Below the pieces are notes generated by a model, which worked only from the letters and a program-made list of their open reading frames with translations, did not search any database and was not told where the DNA came from. A stretch of DNA of 64,000 bases. Origin: Crocinitomix sp. (GTDB lineage Bacteria; Bacteroidota; Bacteroidia; Flavobacteriales_D; Crocinitomicaceae). The translations under genes were made by a program, and so were the position numbers. Positions 42,319 to 51,720 of this stretch are shown here, piece by piece; position 1 is the first letter of the stretch, and each line of letters begins with the position of its first letter. Location of the stretch: assembly GCA_013138735.1 (NCBI GenBank), contig WTCE01000089.1:1-64000 (forward strand), read 5' to 3'.

Positions 42319-45300
42319 CTATTTTAACAGAACTACATGCCCCCTTAGTTCATGGGCAATACCTTTCAAATCGGTATATACAATTTGCCACACATAGACA
42401 TCATCAGTCACCAAAGAATTATTGTAACTGCCGTCCCAATAATCATCTAAATCTTCCATTTGGTAAATGAGTTCGCCCCAACGGTTAAAGATGAGCATTT
42501 CAAATTCATCAATATTGTGCGCAATTGCTCTAAATACATTATTGAAACTATCTCCATCTGGTGTAAATGCGTTTGGTACGTAAATAAGCGGATCAAAATA
42601 AACCGGAACAACCGCATAATTTGTACAGCCATTCACATCTGTTACCGTTGCGGTATAGAACGTTTCCACTTCTGGCCAAACAATTGTGGTGGCACAGGTT
42701 TGACATGCAATATTATAAGGAGGTGTCCAATAAATTGATCCATCAGCTTCCGCCCAAATAGTAACTGTATCGCCTGCAATTGGATATACTGCTGGTGAAA
42801 CTGTAATTGCAGGTGGTTCATATAATTCTATGAATACTGAGGCTGAATCAACACAACCGTAATCATCTGAAATATAAACCCAGTAAGTCATATCGTGCGG
42901 AGGAGTTGATACCGTTGAAGAAGTGTTGGTACTTGATAAATAAGCGCCGGGATACCATTGATAATATTCTCCACCTGTTGCCCATAAAAATGCAGAGTCT
43001 CCAGGACAGATTAATGTATCTGGAGAAGCTTCTCCGTCAATTACAATAACATAAACTTTAACAGTGTCGTAAGAGGATCCGCAAGCATTTGTAAATGTCA
43101 CAGAATAATCGGTGTCTACATCAGGATAAACGTAAGGGTTATAGATTGTAGGATCACTAATATTATAATCAGGTGTCCACAAATAGTCGGTTGCGCCACC
43201 AGCTGTAATTCGAATACTATCACCTTTGCAAAGGTTCACTTCATCAATTAAATTCGGGTATGGTATATCATGATCCACATGTACTTTAATCGTGTCTTGA
43301 ATCAGACAACCTTCCTCGGTTGTAATATCTACCGTATAATAGGTGGTTAGTGGGGGAGATGCCGTTGGATTAGCAATTGTAGGATCATCTAGATCTTCCG
43401 GAGGCGCCCATAAATAGGTGTCCCCGCCAGATGCGGTTAGCAAAGCTTCTCCGCCAACACATATTGCCGTATCCAGTCCAGATGACGTTGCTACGTCAAA
43501 TACATAAACTGTAACTGTTAATTCTGTTGTTCCGCAAACACTTTCAATGGTAACCGTAAATGTAGTTTCCTCTGTAATTGTCGCAATTGGATCTGAATCG
43601 AAAGGATCGGTTAATAAATCTGCAGGACCCCAAGTGTAGGTGTCTCCTCCAGTCGCAAAGAGTTGAACGGATGACCCTGGACATATCGTGTCAGTCAATG
43701 TACCTGCGGTTCCTTCAAATAATTGAATTTCAACTTCGATATAGGCTGTGTCTGGTTCATAACACCCTGCGGCATCAGATACAATTAGCATTACCGTATA
43801 TATTCCTGGTTCAGCATAGAAGTATGAAGGTTCAAAATCTGTAGAAGTTCCAATGTCGTCACCAAAATCCCAAAAGTAGGTATCGCCATATTCACTATCA
43901 TTTTCAAATAATACAGGATCAGGAATACAAATAATTGGAGCACCAGTACTTAGTACAGCATCAATTTGTGCCAATTCAAATTGGAAAACAGCCATATTAC
44001 AATTACTATACCCGTTAACCTCTGAAAAAGCACCCGGTGTAGTCGGCCAGTCATTGCCTCCACATGCAGCACAAACAGCATGGTAAATTGTGCCTGATTT
44101 ATCAAAACGACTTGTTCCACCATCAACGTGGTCTCCGTCAGAAGATGGATCTCCCATGAATGTGGCGTACTTTAAAGCTGCCATATCTGCTGTGAAAACA
44201 GCTAAATAAAAATTACTTCCACCTGTAGCATCTTGATAGGCATCCGGAGTAGTAGGAAAACCAGTAGTAGTACTTCCAGTTGCGCCACCAACGTCTACAT
44301 TTAATTCTCCACCCCAGCCAGCAATATAAATTTCGTAACAATCACTTACTAAGAACGCGGTAGGTGAGATTTCTGCAACGCCACCGCCCGCACCAAATAC
44401 GGAGGACCATTCTGTCGTGCCTAAATCATTCGATATTTTATGTATGAATTGTCCACTGTTAGCATTGATATAGTTGACTCCATCTGTCTGGTATGGGCCA
44501 CTTGATTGTCCGTAGACATAAACAAATTCATCTATATCTAACTCAACAGAATAGGCTTGGTCATAATCATCTGTTCCAAGATATGTTGCCTCTGGAGTAT
44601 ACGCTGGAGCTGTCAATTTCATTAAATAGCCATCAGTTATTCCTCCTTGATAAGTAGGGTGAATATTACCAGCAGTATTTGGCAAGTCAGTACTAGTTGT
44701 ACCTCCAACCGTAAAAATATCTCCTGAAGGAGAAACTTTAACGGAATTACCTGCCTCATGTCCAGATCCACCAATATAAGTACTCCATAATAGGTTAGAT
44801 AAGTCAGGATTAAGTTTTGCTAGAATAGCATCTTTACCGCCGCCTAATGTGGCATCAAAACCACCTACTATTGGAAAATCTGTCGAAGTTGTAGTTGAAG
44901 TAATGTAAACATTTGATGCGGCATCTAAATAAACTTCACCACGCAATTGATCACCATAGTTATAAACCACAGCACCAGATTCTGAAATTCCATCAAAGTT
45001 TGTTCCGCCTAAAAATGTTCCACCGAGTAAGGCATTTCCATCAGCCGATAATTTAATGATGTAAATATCTGCGCCGTCCCCAAAGTCAATACCGTCAATG
45101 GTTGCACCACCACCCAAGTTGTTTATAGCTTGATAAGGTGTGCCGCCAACTGGAAAGTTAGTAGATGACGTTGCCCCCATGATGTATAATTCATTTGCAT
45201 CATTCACAATAATACTATGCGGTGTTTCTGCACCCGAACCTCCAATATAAGTTGAAAAAATAATAGCTCCGCCGTCATCAGTAAACTTGGTGATTCCCAA

Positions 45301-46170
45301 ATCCACAATACCTCCCCAACTATCATCAAAAGCTCCTACCGTTATTGGATATCCAGTGCCAAATACAATTCCGCCACCAATCATTTTACCATCTATATCA
45401 GGGCAAGCTGTCATTCCCCAATTGTCTGCTGTGGAACCGGTGAAAGTTGAAAAGTTTAATTCAGGATCAATAATTAATGCTTTTGACGCATCATAGCCAT
45501 CAGGAAAAACGAAGTGCATTTCATTTCCAATTAAGGCATATTCACATTCAACCTTATATTTTAATCCTGCCGATTCTTGATAGGCGAAAGGTTTTTCTTC
45601 TGTGATAATTCCAAGTGAGGTAGTTATGCGCAAAGCGCCATCAATAATTTCAAGATTGTCTTGCCCTTCATATTGTACTTTAAAATCTGCTGGGTTTCCT
45701 CCTGGATTAATGATAACATCATACTTCAAGGTATTGTTGCCTTCATAAATACGCATGTCAATATGAGCATACAAACCTACGTATTGAATTTCTTCGTAAG
45801 CATAACTGTTGCTGACCCATTTATCTGGATTATTGCCTAAAAAGTAATTTTCGTAAAAAGGGGAGGGAGATAGTTCTTCAAAACTGGGTGTACTCGCTCC
45901 AATAAATGTGGTTTTGACAACATGGCGACGCAAAACTTCTGGTTCAGCGGCCTCTTCGTGTCCATGTCCATGATCATAATGTTCGCCTTCACTGTTGAAT
46001 TCATAGGTAAAGCCGCCTTCTTCTAAATACATTTGGCCACCAGGAATTCCGATTTTGTACTCCACATTTTTGTGCCACTGCCCTTTATTTGGACGAATCC
46101 AAATCTCATCTTGAGCGAAAAGCCCAAAAACGCTGAGAAAAGTGAACAAGAAGAGTACTATTTTATTCAT
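42319..46170 (-). CDS. T9SS type B cargo: DUF7948/SBBP-repeat/PKD surface protein
   Basis: A 1283-residue secreted protein. Order: signal peptide (ends GLFAQ), DUF7948 N-terminal domain (about 20-235, WIRPNKGQW), a run of SBBP-type beta-propeller repeats (about 240-745; TYIGGSG/TFLGGTN signature), a PKD domain (about 750-830, TYFWDFGDD), four to five Cys-containing Ig-like repeats of the TICPGSSVQL type (about 835-1180), and a type B sorting domain (YVPNAFTPDGDSFNN ... FNRWGELIYQ). A His-rich stretch (HYDHGHGHEE, about 63-72) interrupts the DUF7948 region. No PorP/SprF gene is adjacent. The likely role is a large cell-surface or matrix protein; substrate unknown. Confidence 0.88.
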   Translation of the reverse strand: MNKIVLFLFTFLSVFGLFAQDEIWIRPNKGQWHKNVEYKIGIPGGQMYLEEGGFTYEFNSEGEHYDHGHGHEEAAEPEVLRRHVVKTTFIGASTPSFEELSPSPFYENYFLGNNPDKWVSNSYAYEEIQYVGLYAHIDMRIYEGNNTLKYDVIINPGGNPADFKVQYEGQDNLEIIDGALRITTSLGIITEEKPFAYQESAGLKYKVECEYALIGNEMHFVFPDGYDASKALIIDPELNFSTFTGSTADNWGMTACPDIDGKMIGGGIVFGTGYPITVGAFDDSWGGIVDLGITKFTDDGGAIIFSTYIGGSGAETPHSIIVNDANELYIMGATSSTNFPVGGTPYQAINNLGGGATIDGIDFGDGADIYIIKLSADGNALLGGTFLGGTNFDGISESGAVVYNYGDQLRGEVYLDAASNVYITSTTTSTDFPIVGGFDATLGGGKDAILAKLNPDLSNLLWSTYIGGSGHEAGNSVKVSPSGDIFTVGGTTSTDLPNTAGNIHPTYQGGITDGYLMKLTAPAYTPEATYLGTDDYDQAYSVELDIDEFVYVYGQSSGPYQTDGVNYINANSGQFIHKISNDLGTTEWSSVFGAGGGVAEISPTAFLVSDCYEIYIAGWGGELNVDVGGATGSTTTGFPTTPDAYQDATGGSNFYLAVFTADMAALKYATFMGDPSSDGDHVDGGTSRFDKSGTIYHAVCAACGGNDWPTTPGAFSEVNGYSNCNMAVFQFELAQIDAVLSTGAPIICIPDPVLFENDSEYGDTYFWDFGDDIGTSTDFEPSYFYAEPGIYTVMLIVSDAAGCYEPDTAYIEVEIQLFEGTAGTLTDTICPGSSVQLFATGGDTYTWGPADLLTDPFDSDPIATITEETTFTVTIESVCGTTELTVTVYVFDVATSSGLDTAICVGGEALLTASGGDTYLWAPPEDLDDPTIANPTASPPLTTYYTVDITTEEGCLIQDTIKVHVDHDIPYPNLIDEVNLCKGDSIRITAGGATDYLWTPDYNISDPTIYNPYVYPDVDTDYSVTFTNACGSSYDTVKVYVIVIDGEASPDTLICPGDSAFLWATGGEYYQWYPGAYLSSTNTSSTVSTPPHDMTYWVYISDDYGCVDSASVFIELYEPPAITVSPAVYPIAGDTVTIWAEADGSIYWTPPYNIACQTCATTIVWPEVETFYTATVTDVNGCTNYAVVPVYFDPLIYVPNAFTPDGDSFNNVFRAIAHNIDEFEMLIFNRWGELIYQMEDLDDYWDGSYNNSLVTDDVYVWQIVYTDLKGIAHELRGHVVLLK

Positions 46171-46461
46171 AAGCTGACATTAAGTCGAACTATAACGGGT
46201 TTATACCTACTCCACAATCAACAAAAACCATACCCTTCCATTAAAAAAATGGAATAAGATTAGGTTTAAATTTACTAAAAATCAATGACTTAACAATAAC
46301 TATTCGTGTATACGGTAGTTATCATTTATTGTTTAGTTACTATAAGACGTTTGCCAACCTAAAATAGTTTACTGGAAGGGGTATTTATTTTTTAAAAATA
46401 TTGGAAAGCAAAAAATTGATTTTCAGAAGGTTGGGATAATTGAACTCAGATTTAAAAGAAT

Positions 46462-46932
46462 TTAATAATCCTCTTCTTTAACAATGTTGCCTTCTTCGTC
46501 ATAAAAAACCCAATGGCCAACTTGTTTGTCATCAGTGTATTCGCCTACATAACGAACCTTACCGTTGGGGAAAAATGTGATGGAATGACCATTTCTAGTT
46601 CCGTGTGTATAATGGGATTCACTCCATTTAATACCCGTTTCGTAATAAGAGACCCAAAGTCCATGACGTGCCTCATTGTCGTCATAATTACCTTCAATTT
46701 TTAATTCACCCGTTTCATGAAATTCTTGATAATCCTTATCGGATGTTAGTGCAGTAATTGCCTCAGGGACCTCAAAGGTTTCTGTTTCTGTTGGATTTGG
46801 GTCATTATTTGTTGTAGTCGTATCTATAATCGGATCTTGATTAGACACATCTGATTGCTTGTCTTCAGCATCATTTGAGCATCCTACTAGGATAAGTGAC
46901 CCAACTAAAATCGTGTATAAGGAATTTTTCAT
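46462..46932 (-). CDS. MORN-repeat lipoprotein (YwqK-like)
   Basis: A 156-residue lipoprotein (lipobox LVGC, then SND). An Asp/Thr/Asn-rich linker (about 22-60) leads to about four MORN-type repeats (GNYDDNEARHGLWVSYY, HGTRNGHSITFFPNGK, GEYTDDKQVGHWVFYDEEG). Databases often label such proteins YwqK-family antitoxins, but a lipoprotein beside a prenyl synthase is not a toxin-antitoxin arrangement. It begins 6 bases after the prenyl synthase stop, so the two are co-transcribed. Another MORN protein is at 55546-56445. Confidence 0.78.
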   Translation of the reverse strand: MKNSLYTILVGSLILVGCSNDAEDKQSDVSNQDPIIDTTTTNNDPNPTETETFEVPEAITALTSDKDYQEFHETGELKIEGNYDDNEARHGLWVSYYETGIKWSESHYTHGTRNGHSITFFPNGKVRYVGEYTDDKQVGHWVFYDEEGNIVKEEDY

Positions 46933-46938
46933 TTCGTT

Positions 46939-47916
46939 TTATTTATCTCTATAAACAGTGTATTCAACCAATCCAATTAGTGCTTTTTTTGCATCTGATT
47001 CTGCCAAATCATCTAATAATAATAGCGCTTCCTCTTTCAATTCAATCATTCTATCGTAAGCGTATTTTACTCCGCCAGACTCAATAACATGTTGAATTGC
47101 AATTTTCACTTTCTTAGGGGTCTCATTATGATTCTTAACAATATTGATGAGCGTTTTTTTAACAGCCGAACTACCGTTGTTTAAAGCATAAATTAAAGGA
47201 AGGGTCATTTTTCGTTCGCGAATATCATTTCCTGTTGGTTTGCCAATTTTTTCGCTATCACCGTAATCAAAAATATCATCTTTAATCTGGAAAGCCATCC
47301 CAACCAATTCGCCAAATTTTTTCATTTTTTCAATCAAGGCCTCATCTGAACTTACCGAAGCCGCACCTGCTGCACAGCATGATGCAATTAAAGAAGCCGT
47401 TTTTTGTCGAATAATGTCATAATATACCTCCTCAGTAATGTCTAACCTTCGTGCTTTTTCAATTTGAAGTAACTCCCCTTCAGCCATTGCTTTAACAGCG
47501 TCTGAAACAATTTTTAAAAGGGTGAATTGGGAAGTTTTAACTGAAACTAATAAACCTTGTGCTAGTAAATAATCTCCAACTAAGACAGCAATTTTATTTT
47601 TCCATAAAGCATTAACTGAAAAAACGCCTCTGCGCTCATTGGCATCATCAACAACATCATCATGTACTAGCGAAGCAGTATGCGAAAGCTCAATTAACGA
47701 AGCAGCTGTATAACTAGCCTCTTCAACCTTGCCGTTAATGGCTTTAGCAGTTAAAAACACAAACATGGGACGCATTTGCTTCCCTTTTCGTTTAATAATA
47801 TAATGTGTGATTTTGTCTAAAAGTGCCACGTCAGACTTCATGGATTCTTTGAACTTTACCTCAAAGGTGGCCATCTCTTCGGCGACATTCGCTTTTATTT
47901 CTTTGACAGTGAACAT
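46939..47916 (-). CDS. Polyprenyl diphosphate synthase (long-chain, IspB-like)
   Basis: A 325-residue trans-prenyl synthase. GKQMRP is at 45-50, the first Asp-rich motif DDVVD at 86-90, and the second KDDIFD near residue 218. The residues before the first motif are small or short-chained (SHTASLVH), as in long-chain octa/nonaprenyl synthases that make the side chain of menaquinone. Chain length is an inference from those residues. It shares an operon with the MORN lipoprotein downstream; a TATCTTTG element precedes it. Confidence 0.9.
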   Translation of the reverse strand: MFTVKEIKANVAEEMATFEVKFKESMKSDVALLDKITHYIIKRKGKQMRPMFVFLTAKAINGKVEEASYTAASLIELSHTASLVHDDVVDDANERRGVFSVNALWKNKIAVLVGDYLLAQGLLVSVKTSQFTLLKIVSDAVKAMAEGELLQIEKARRLDITEEVYYDIIRQKTASLIASCCAAGAASVSSDEALIEKMKKFGELVGMAFQIKDDIFDYGDSEKIGKPTGNDIRERKMTLPLIYALNNGSSAVKKTLINIVKNHNETPKKVKIAIQHVIESGGVKYAYDRMIELKEEALLLLDDLAESDAKKALIGLVEYTVYRDK

Positions 47917-47921
47917 TGGTA

Positions 47922-47929
47922 CAAAGATA
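47922..47929 (-). promoter_or_regulatory. -7 element for the prenyl synthase-MORN operon
   Basis: The minus strand reads TATCTTTG, an exact TAnnTTTG match, 5 bases upstream of the start codon, implying a nearly leaderless transcript if used. Confidence 0.4.
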
Positions 47930-47962
47930 CGTTAGAACTATTATATAAGTGTGAATTCCTCA

Positions 47963-48682
47963 CTAAATTGAGGGATTATTATTCATGTCTGATGTCTGAA
48001 TTATTTCAATCCATTCTGTTACCGTATGCGCATTTTTCAGATCATACGTCCCAATTTTTTCGCGCCGTAATGAGGATAAGTGCCCACCATTATTCAACAG
48101 TTTCCCTAAATCATGCGCAATACTTCTAATATACGTGCCTTTGGAGCAGGTGATATCGAAATGTACAAGAGGCAAGCTAATTTCAGTTAATTCAAAACTG
48201 TGAATTGTTATTTCTTTTGGGGCAAGCACAACCTCTTTGCCCGCTCGAGCTAAATCATAAGCTTTTTGGCCCTTTATTTTTTTAGCAGAAAAGATCGGCG
48301 GATATTGCGCATAAGAGCCAACCATTTTTTCTACTTCTGCTTCAATGGCTTGTTTCGTTATATTTTCTAGTGGGAAAGTACTGTCGATTTCTGTTTCTAA
48401 ATCATAGGATGGAGTTGTTGATCCAAGCGTTATAGTGCCCGTATAATTTTTCTCCAATCCCATAAAGGATTCAATTTCTTTTGTTTTTTTGCCTGTACAC
48501 AAGATCAATAAGCCATCTGCCAATGGGTCTAATGTTCCCGCATGGCCGACCTTAATTTTTTTGATGCCCAACTTTTGTTTCATTTCATAACGCAGTTTAT
48601 TAACAACGTCAAATGAGGTCCAGTGAAGTGGTTTGTGTACCAATAAAACTTCTCCTGCTTGAAAATCGTAGGTTCTATCCAT
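47963..48682 (-). CDS. truB: tRNA pseudouridine(55) synthase TruB
   Basis: A 239-residue enzyme that isomerises U55 in the T-loop of tRNAs. The catalytic Asp52 sits in GHAGTLDPLADGLL, and KGTYIRSIAHDLG near residue 187 is a second family motif. The length suits the short TruB form without the PUA extension. Its start overlaps the uppP stop by 8 bases, so translation is likely coupled. It is the last gene of the set ftsX-DUF3098-uppP-truB, an order known from many Bacteroidota. Confidence 0.95.
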   Translation of the reverse strand: MDRTYDFQAGEVLLVHKPLHWTSFDVVNKLRYEMKQKLGIKKIKVGHAGTLDPLADGLLILCTGKKTKEIESFMGLEKNYTGTITLGSTTPSYDLETEIDSTFPLENITKQAIEAEVEKMVGSYAQYPPIFSAKKIKGQKAYDLARAGKEVVLAPKEITIHSFELTEISLPLVHFDITCSKGTYIRSIAHDLGKLLNNGGHLSSLRREKIGTYDLKNAHTVTEWIEIIQTSDMNNNPSI

Positions 48683-49739
48683 TTATTAGGGAATAACTCA
48701 CGGCAATAATACCTACCGCGAAGCAGTAAAATGAGAAATATTTTAATTGTGCTCTTTTAACTATGGCGATCATCCATTTACAGGCAAAAAGCCCGGTAAT
48801 AAATGCACACATAAATCCAACAAATAAGGCCAAAATATTAGGGCCTTGCAAGGGTCTCACCATTCCGTAATCATGTTCTAAAATTTGCGTGACACGCTCA
48901 TCTGAGAATCCAGCCTTTTCTAATTCAGTTTTGTATTCTGTTTCTATCGTCGCCGTTTCTTTGTTGCCAGCTACTTTTGCGTCCGACCATTTTCGTTCTT
49001 TGCTTTTAATAATGTGGAAAGACATCCTTCTGTCCTGATCAGTAAAAAGCTCATCTGCCATTAATTCATCCACAATAACCTCTGTTCTTTCCGAGATTGT
49101 CGTTTTTTCGAATTCACGATTCTCTAAAAAGTCTTTTGTATCGAAAAGAATGGCACCAAAGATTAACGGAACGACCATTAAAAAGGAGAATTTTGCCGCT
49201 TTTTCTCTATCCACCCCTAATAAAACGGAGGTTGATATGGTTGCGCCTGAACGAGAAATGCCCGGCAGAATAGCAATGGCTTGCGAAATACCAATAATTA
49301 TCGCATGTCCAAATCCAACTTTTTGATCTGTTTTTTTAGCGCGATCTGCTAAGAATAATAAAACTCCAGTCAATATTAACATGCAACCAACTAAAGTGAT
49401 GGCGCCTCCAAATAAAGATTCGATTTCTGACTTAAAAACGACACCCACTATTGCTGCAGGTATCATTGATACAATAATTTTTAAAGAAAATTTTAGCTCA
49501 TCATTCCATTTAAAAGCAAAAAGCCCTTTGAAAATTTGCGCAATTTCTTTACGGAAGACTACAACTGTACTTAATGCAGTGGCAAAATGTAAAACTACTG
49601 TGAGTAGCATGCTTTCTTTACCTACTGAGTTTTCTCCAAAGATGGCTTTAACCAATTCAATGTGACCACTACTACTAACAGGAAGAAATTCTGTGAGACC
49701 TTGAACAATGCCAAGGATGATTGCTTCAAACAAGTCCAT
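48675..49739 (-). CDS. uppP: Undecaprenyl-diphosphate phosphatase UppP (BacA) with long insertion
   Basis: A 354-residue inner-membrane enzyme that dephosphorylates undecaprenyl diphosphate to recycle the lipid carrier for peptidoglycan and surface glycans. Family motifs: LTEFLPVSSSGH at 15-26 and PGISRSGATIS at 159-169. The usual length is about 265-275. The excess is a hydrophilic, charged block at about 201-298 (rich in Glu/Lys/Asp) between two membrane helices, where the E. coli protein has only a short loop. The frame is continuous. It overlaps truB and follows the DUF3098 gene by 6 bases. Confidence 0.93.
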   Translation of the reverse strand: MDLFEAIILGIVQGLTEFLPVSSSGHIELVKAIFGENSVGKESMLLTVVLHFATALSTVVVFRKEIAQIFKGLFAFKWNDELKFSLKIIVSMIPAAIVGVVFKSEIESLFGGAITLVGCMLILTGVLLFLADRAKKTDQKVGFGHAIIIGISQAIAILPGISRSGATISTSVLLGVDREKAAKFSFLMVVPLIFGAILFDTKDFLENREFEKTTISERTEVIVDELMADELFTDQDRRMSFHIIKSKERKWSDAKVAGNKETATIETEYKTELEKAGFSDERVTQILEHDYGMVRPLQGPNILALFVGFMCAFITGLFACKWMIAIVKRAQLKYFSFYCFAVGIIAVSYSLING

Positions 49740-49745
49740 TTAAAC

Positions 49746-49982
49746 CTACTTGACTATGTTTTTTTTCATAATGCCATAAATCACAACGACATAACCTAAA
49801 ATAACTAGGATTGGTGCCAACGTGATTCTTCTATGACTAAAAAGCTCAGCTTCATTGAATTGAGTAGGGTCTTCTGAACCACCACCAATCATTAAAAAGA
49901 ATCCAATTAATGAGAGTACAAATCCCCCAACTATTAACATATAATTTTGGGATCCAAAAACAAATTTACTTTTTTCGTTCAT
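49746..49982 (-). CDS. DUF3098 family small membrane protein
   Basis: A 78-residue protein with two membrane helices (about 14-33 and 53-72) flanking a polar loop (GGGSEDPTQFNEAELFSHRR). It is a typical DUF3098 protein, found in Bacteroidota between ftsX and uppP, as here. Function unknown; the position suggests a link to division or cell-wall carrier recycling. Confidence 0.9.
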   Translation of the reverse strand: MNEKSKFVFGSQNYMLIVGGFVLSLIGFFLMIGGGSEDPTQFNEAELFSHRRITLAPILVILGYVVVIYGIMKKNIVK

Positions 49983-50013
49983 AAGAAAAGCTTTAACTGA
50001 AGTTCAAATTTAA

Positions 50014-50901
50014 TTAATATAATTCATCTAAGTTCAATCGCAGGTATTTTCTCAATGCGAAATAGGTAGATGTTAGTGTGATTAGTATTCCAAATAAAAT
50101 AATTCCGCCCAATACATAAAAGAAAAGTGTCAGGTTAGTCATATCTAAAATCATGGGGTAATAGTGGCTTCCAAATTTAATGAGTCCAAGAATCATTGTG
50201 CCCGCAATTATGCCAGAAATAAATCCTTGCCCAATGGCGCTCCAAAAAAATGGGCGGCGTATAAAACGAGGTGTAGCTCCTACTAATTGCATGGTTTTTA
50301 TTAAAAATCGTTTAGAAAACAAGGCCAATCGAATGGTATTGTTAATCATACCGATTGCTATAAACAGCAACATGCAGGCAATTATCAAAGTCAAATAGAC
50401 CCATTTCTGTAAACGTTGATTAACATTTGTGAAAATTTCATCTCGATAAGAAACTTCCAATAATCTGCCGTCATATTCCTGCATCAAATCATTTTCGATC
50501 CAAGTCATGCTATCCCTATAAAAATAGTCTTTCTTTAAGGTCATAATTACAGACTGCTCTATAGGATTTTCGCCATTTATAACACTTAATGCGGTATCGC
50601 TAACACCCATGTCTTTTTTGTAAACCTCCCAAGCTTCATCCGAAGAGCGATATAAGGCACTACTGGTGTAAATTTTATTAGCAATTTCTTCTTCAATCAA
50701 TCCTAATTCAAGCGTATTGACTGAATTGTCGAAAAATAAGTCAATTTCAAATGATTCAATTTTGTCGTTTTTAAGATTATTTAATCCCAAAACAAACCAA
50801 GAAACAAGGCCTATAATAAAGAGTACCATTACAATCCCGACAATAGTCGAAACATAGGCTGTGCGCAGTCCTTTTCTGCCTTTTCCACTTACTTTACTCA
50901 T
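50014..50901 (-). CDS. ftsX: Cell-division ABC transporter permease FtsX
   Basis: A 295-residue inner-membrane protein. One helix near the N-terminus (about 16-38), a periplasmic domain (about 40-165), then three helices (about 170-190, 220-245, 255-280) with the MQLVGATPRFIRRPF loop typical of FtsX. With the ATPase FtsE it activates peptidoglycan hydrolases at the division site. ftsE is not in the window, which is common in Bacteroidota where ftsE and ftsX are separated. First gene of the run to truB. Confidence 0.92.
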   Translation of the reverse strand: MSKVSGKGRKGLRTAYVSTIVGIVMVLFIIGLVSWFVLGLNNLKNDKIESFEIDLFFDNSVNTLELGLIEEEIANKIYTSSALYRSSDEAWEVYKKDMGVSDTALSVINGENPIEQSVIMTLKKDYFYRDSMTWIENDLMQEYDGRLLEVSYRDEIFTNVNQRLQKWVYLTLIIACMLLFIAIGMINNTIRLALFSKRFLIKTMQLVGATPRFIRRPFFWSAIGQGFISGIIAGTMILGLIKFGSHYYPMILDMTNLTLFFYVLGGIILFGILITLTSTYFALRKYLRLNLDELY

Positions 50902-50978
50902 AGCAGGGCTAAAAATAGGTATAATATTTATTAGAATTAATAAATGAGATAATGAAGCGTTCTTTTTTAAGAAATATT

Positions 50979-50986
50979 TACATTTG
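50979..50986 (+). promoter_or_regulatory. -7 element for the YceI lipoprotein
   Basis: TACATTTG, an exact TAnnTTTG match, 28 bases before the ATG at 51015. It supports that start over the in-frame ATG at 50952, which lies upstream of the element. Confidence 0.5.
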
Positions 50987-51014
50987 CATGTCTAAACAAA
51001 TAAAATTAAATAAA

Positions 51015-51656
51015 ATGAAAAAAGTAATTATATTAGGATTGTTCGCAATGCCCCTATTCTTCGCATCATGCGGAGGAGGAGAAGCTGAAGGCGACACAAC
51101 CGATTCGGATACAACTGCAACAGTTGAAGAAGTAATACCAACAACACATGAGAGTTATACTATTGATACGGCTACGACGATCATTAATTGGATGACGTAT
51201 GAAGGTGAAGAGTTAAGTCATAATGGTGCTGTGAAGGCGCTTGAAGGAAATTTCGAAATTGCAACAACTGGTGATGAATTAGCTGTTTCAGCTGGATATA
51301 TCCTTGTCGATCTTAATTCAATCTCAGAATCTGAAGGAAGTGCTAAATTAGTAGGTCATCTTATGTCTCCGGATTTCTTTGATATAAACCAATTCGCAAC
51401 TACTGAGTTTGTATTCGATCATTTTGAAGAAGGAATGATTTATGGAAACCTTACTGTATTAGGTACAGAGGTTGAAGTATCTGCGCCTACAGCAATTTCA
51501 GCTGATGAAAATGGTGCAACGCTTGAGTTAGGAGAATTCAAGGTTGACTTTACAGCTTTCGAAATGCCTTTCTTTATTGCTGATGTTGAAGCTCCGGTTG
51601 AAGAGCAACATGATCCAATGGTTGGATTTTCTGCTACGGTTGTAGGAATGAAATAA
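51015..51656 (+). CDS. YceI-family lipoprotein
   Basis: A 213-residue lipoprotein: signal with lipobox FFASC, then a Gly/Glu/Thr/Asp-rich linker (about 20-45), and a YceI lipocalin-like domain (about 48-213) with YTIDTATTIINWMTYEG at its start and VGFSATVVGMK at its end. YceI proteins bind polyprenyl chains in a beta-barrel pocket; the physiological ligand here is unknown. The start follows the -7 element. A strong terminator lies downstream. No neighbouring gene hints at a role. Confidence 0.88.
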   Translation: MKKVIILGLFAMPLFFASCGGGEAEGDTTDSDTTATVEEVIPTTHESYTIDTATTIINWMTYEGEELSHNGAVKALEGNFEIATTGDELAVSAGYILVDLNSISESEGSAKLVGHLMSPDFFDINQFATTEFVFDHFEEGMIYGNLTVLGTEVEVSAPTAISADENGATLELGEFKVDFTAFEMPFFIADVEAPVEEQHDPMVGFSATVVGMK

Positions 51657-51677
51657 GCAAAACATTAAACATAAAAA

Positions 51678-51710
51678 ACCCCGTCAGCCTCAGGTTGACG
51701 GGGTTTTTTT
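51678..51710. terminator. Bidirectional terminator between YceI and hppD
   Basis: A long stem (51679-51689 with 51693-51703, one G-T pair, 3-nt loop) is flanked by six A (51673-51678) and seven T (51704-51710), so it can end both the YceI transcript and the convergent hppD transcript. Confidence 0.92.
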
Positions 51711-51720
51711 ATTTTTTTAA

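Noticed and set aside
46462-46932. Antitoxin of a toxin-antitoxin pair (YwqK label)
   Set aside because: It is a lipoprotein with MORN repeats next to a prenyl synthase; no toxin gene is adjacent.
48675-48682. Frameshift between truB and uppP
   Set aside because: The 8-base overlap is a normal coupled arrangement; both proteins have complete motifs and ends.
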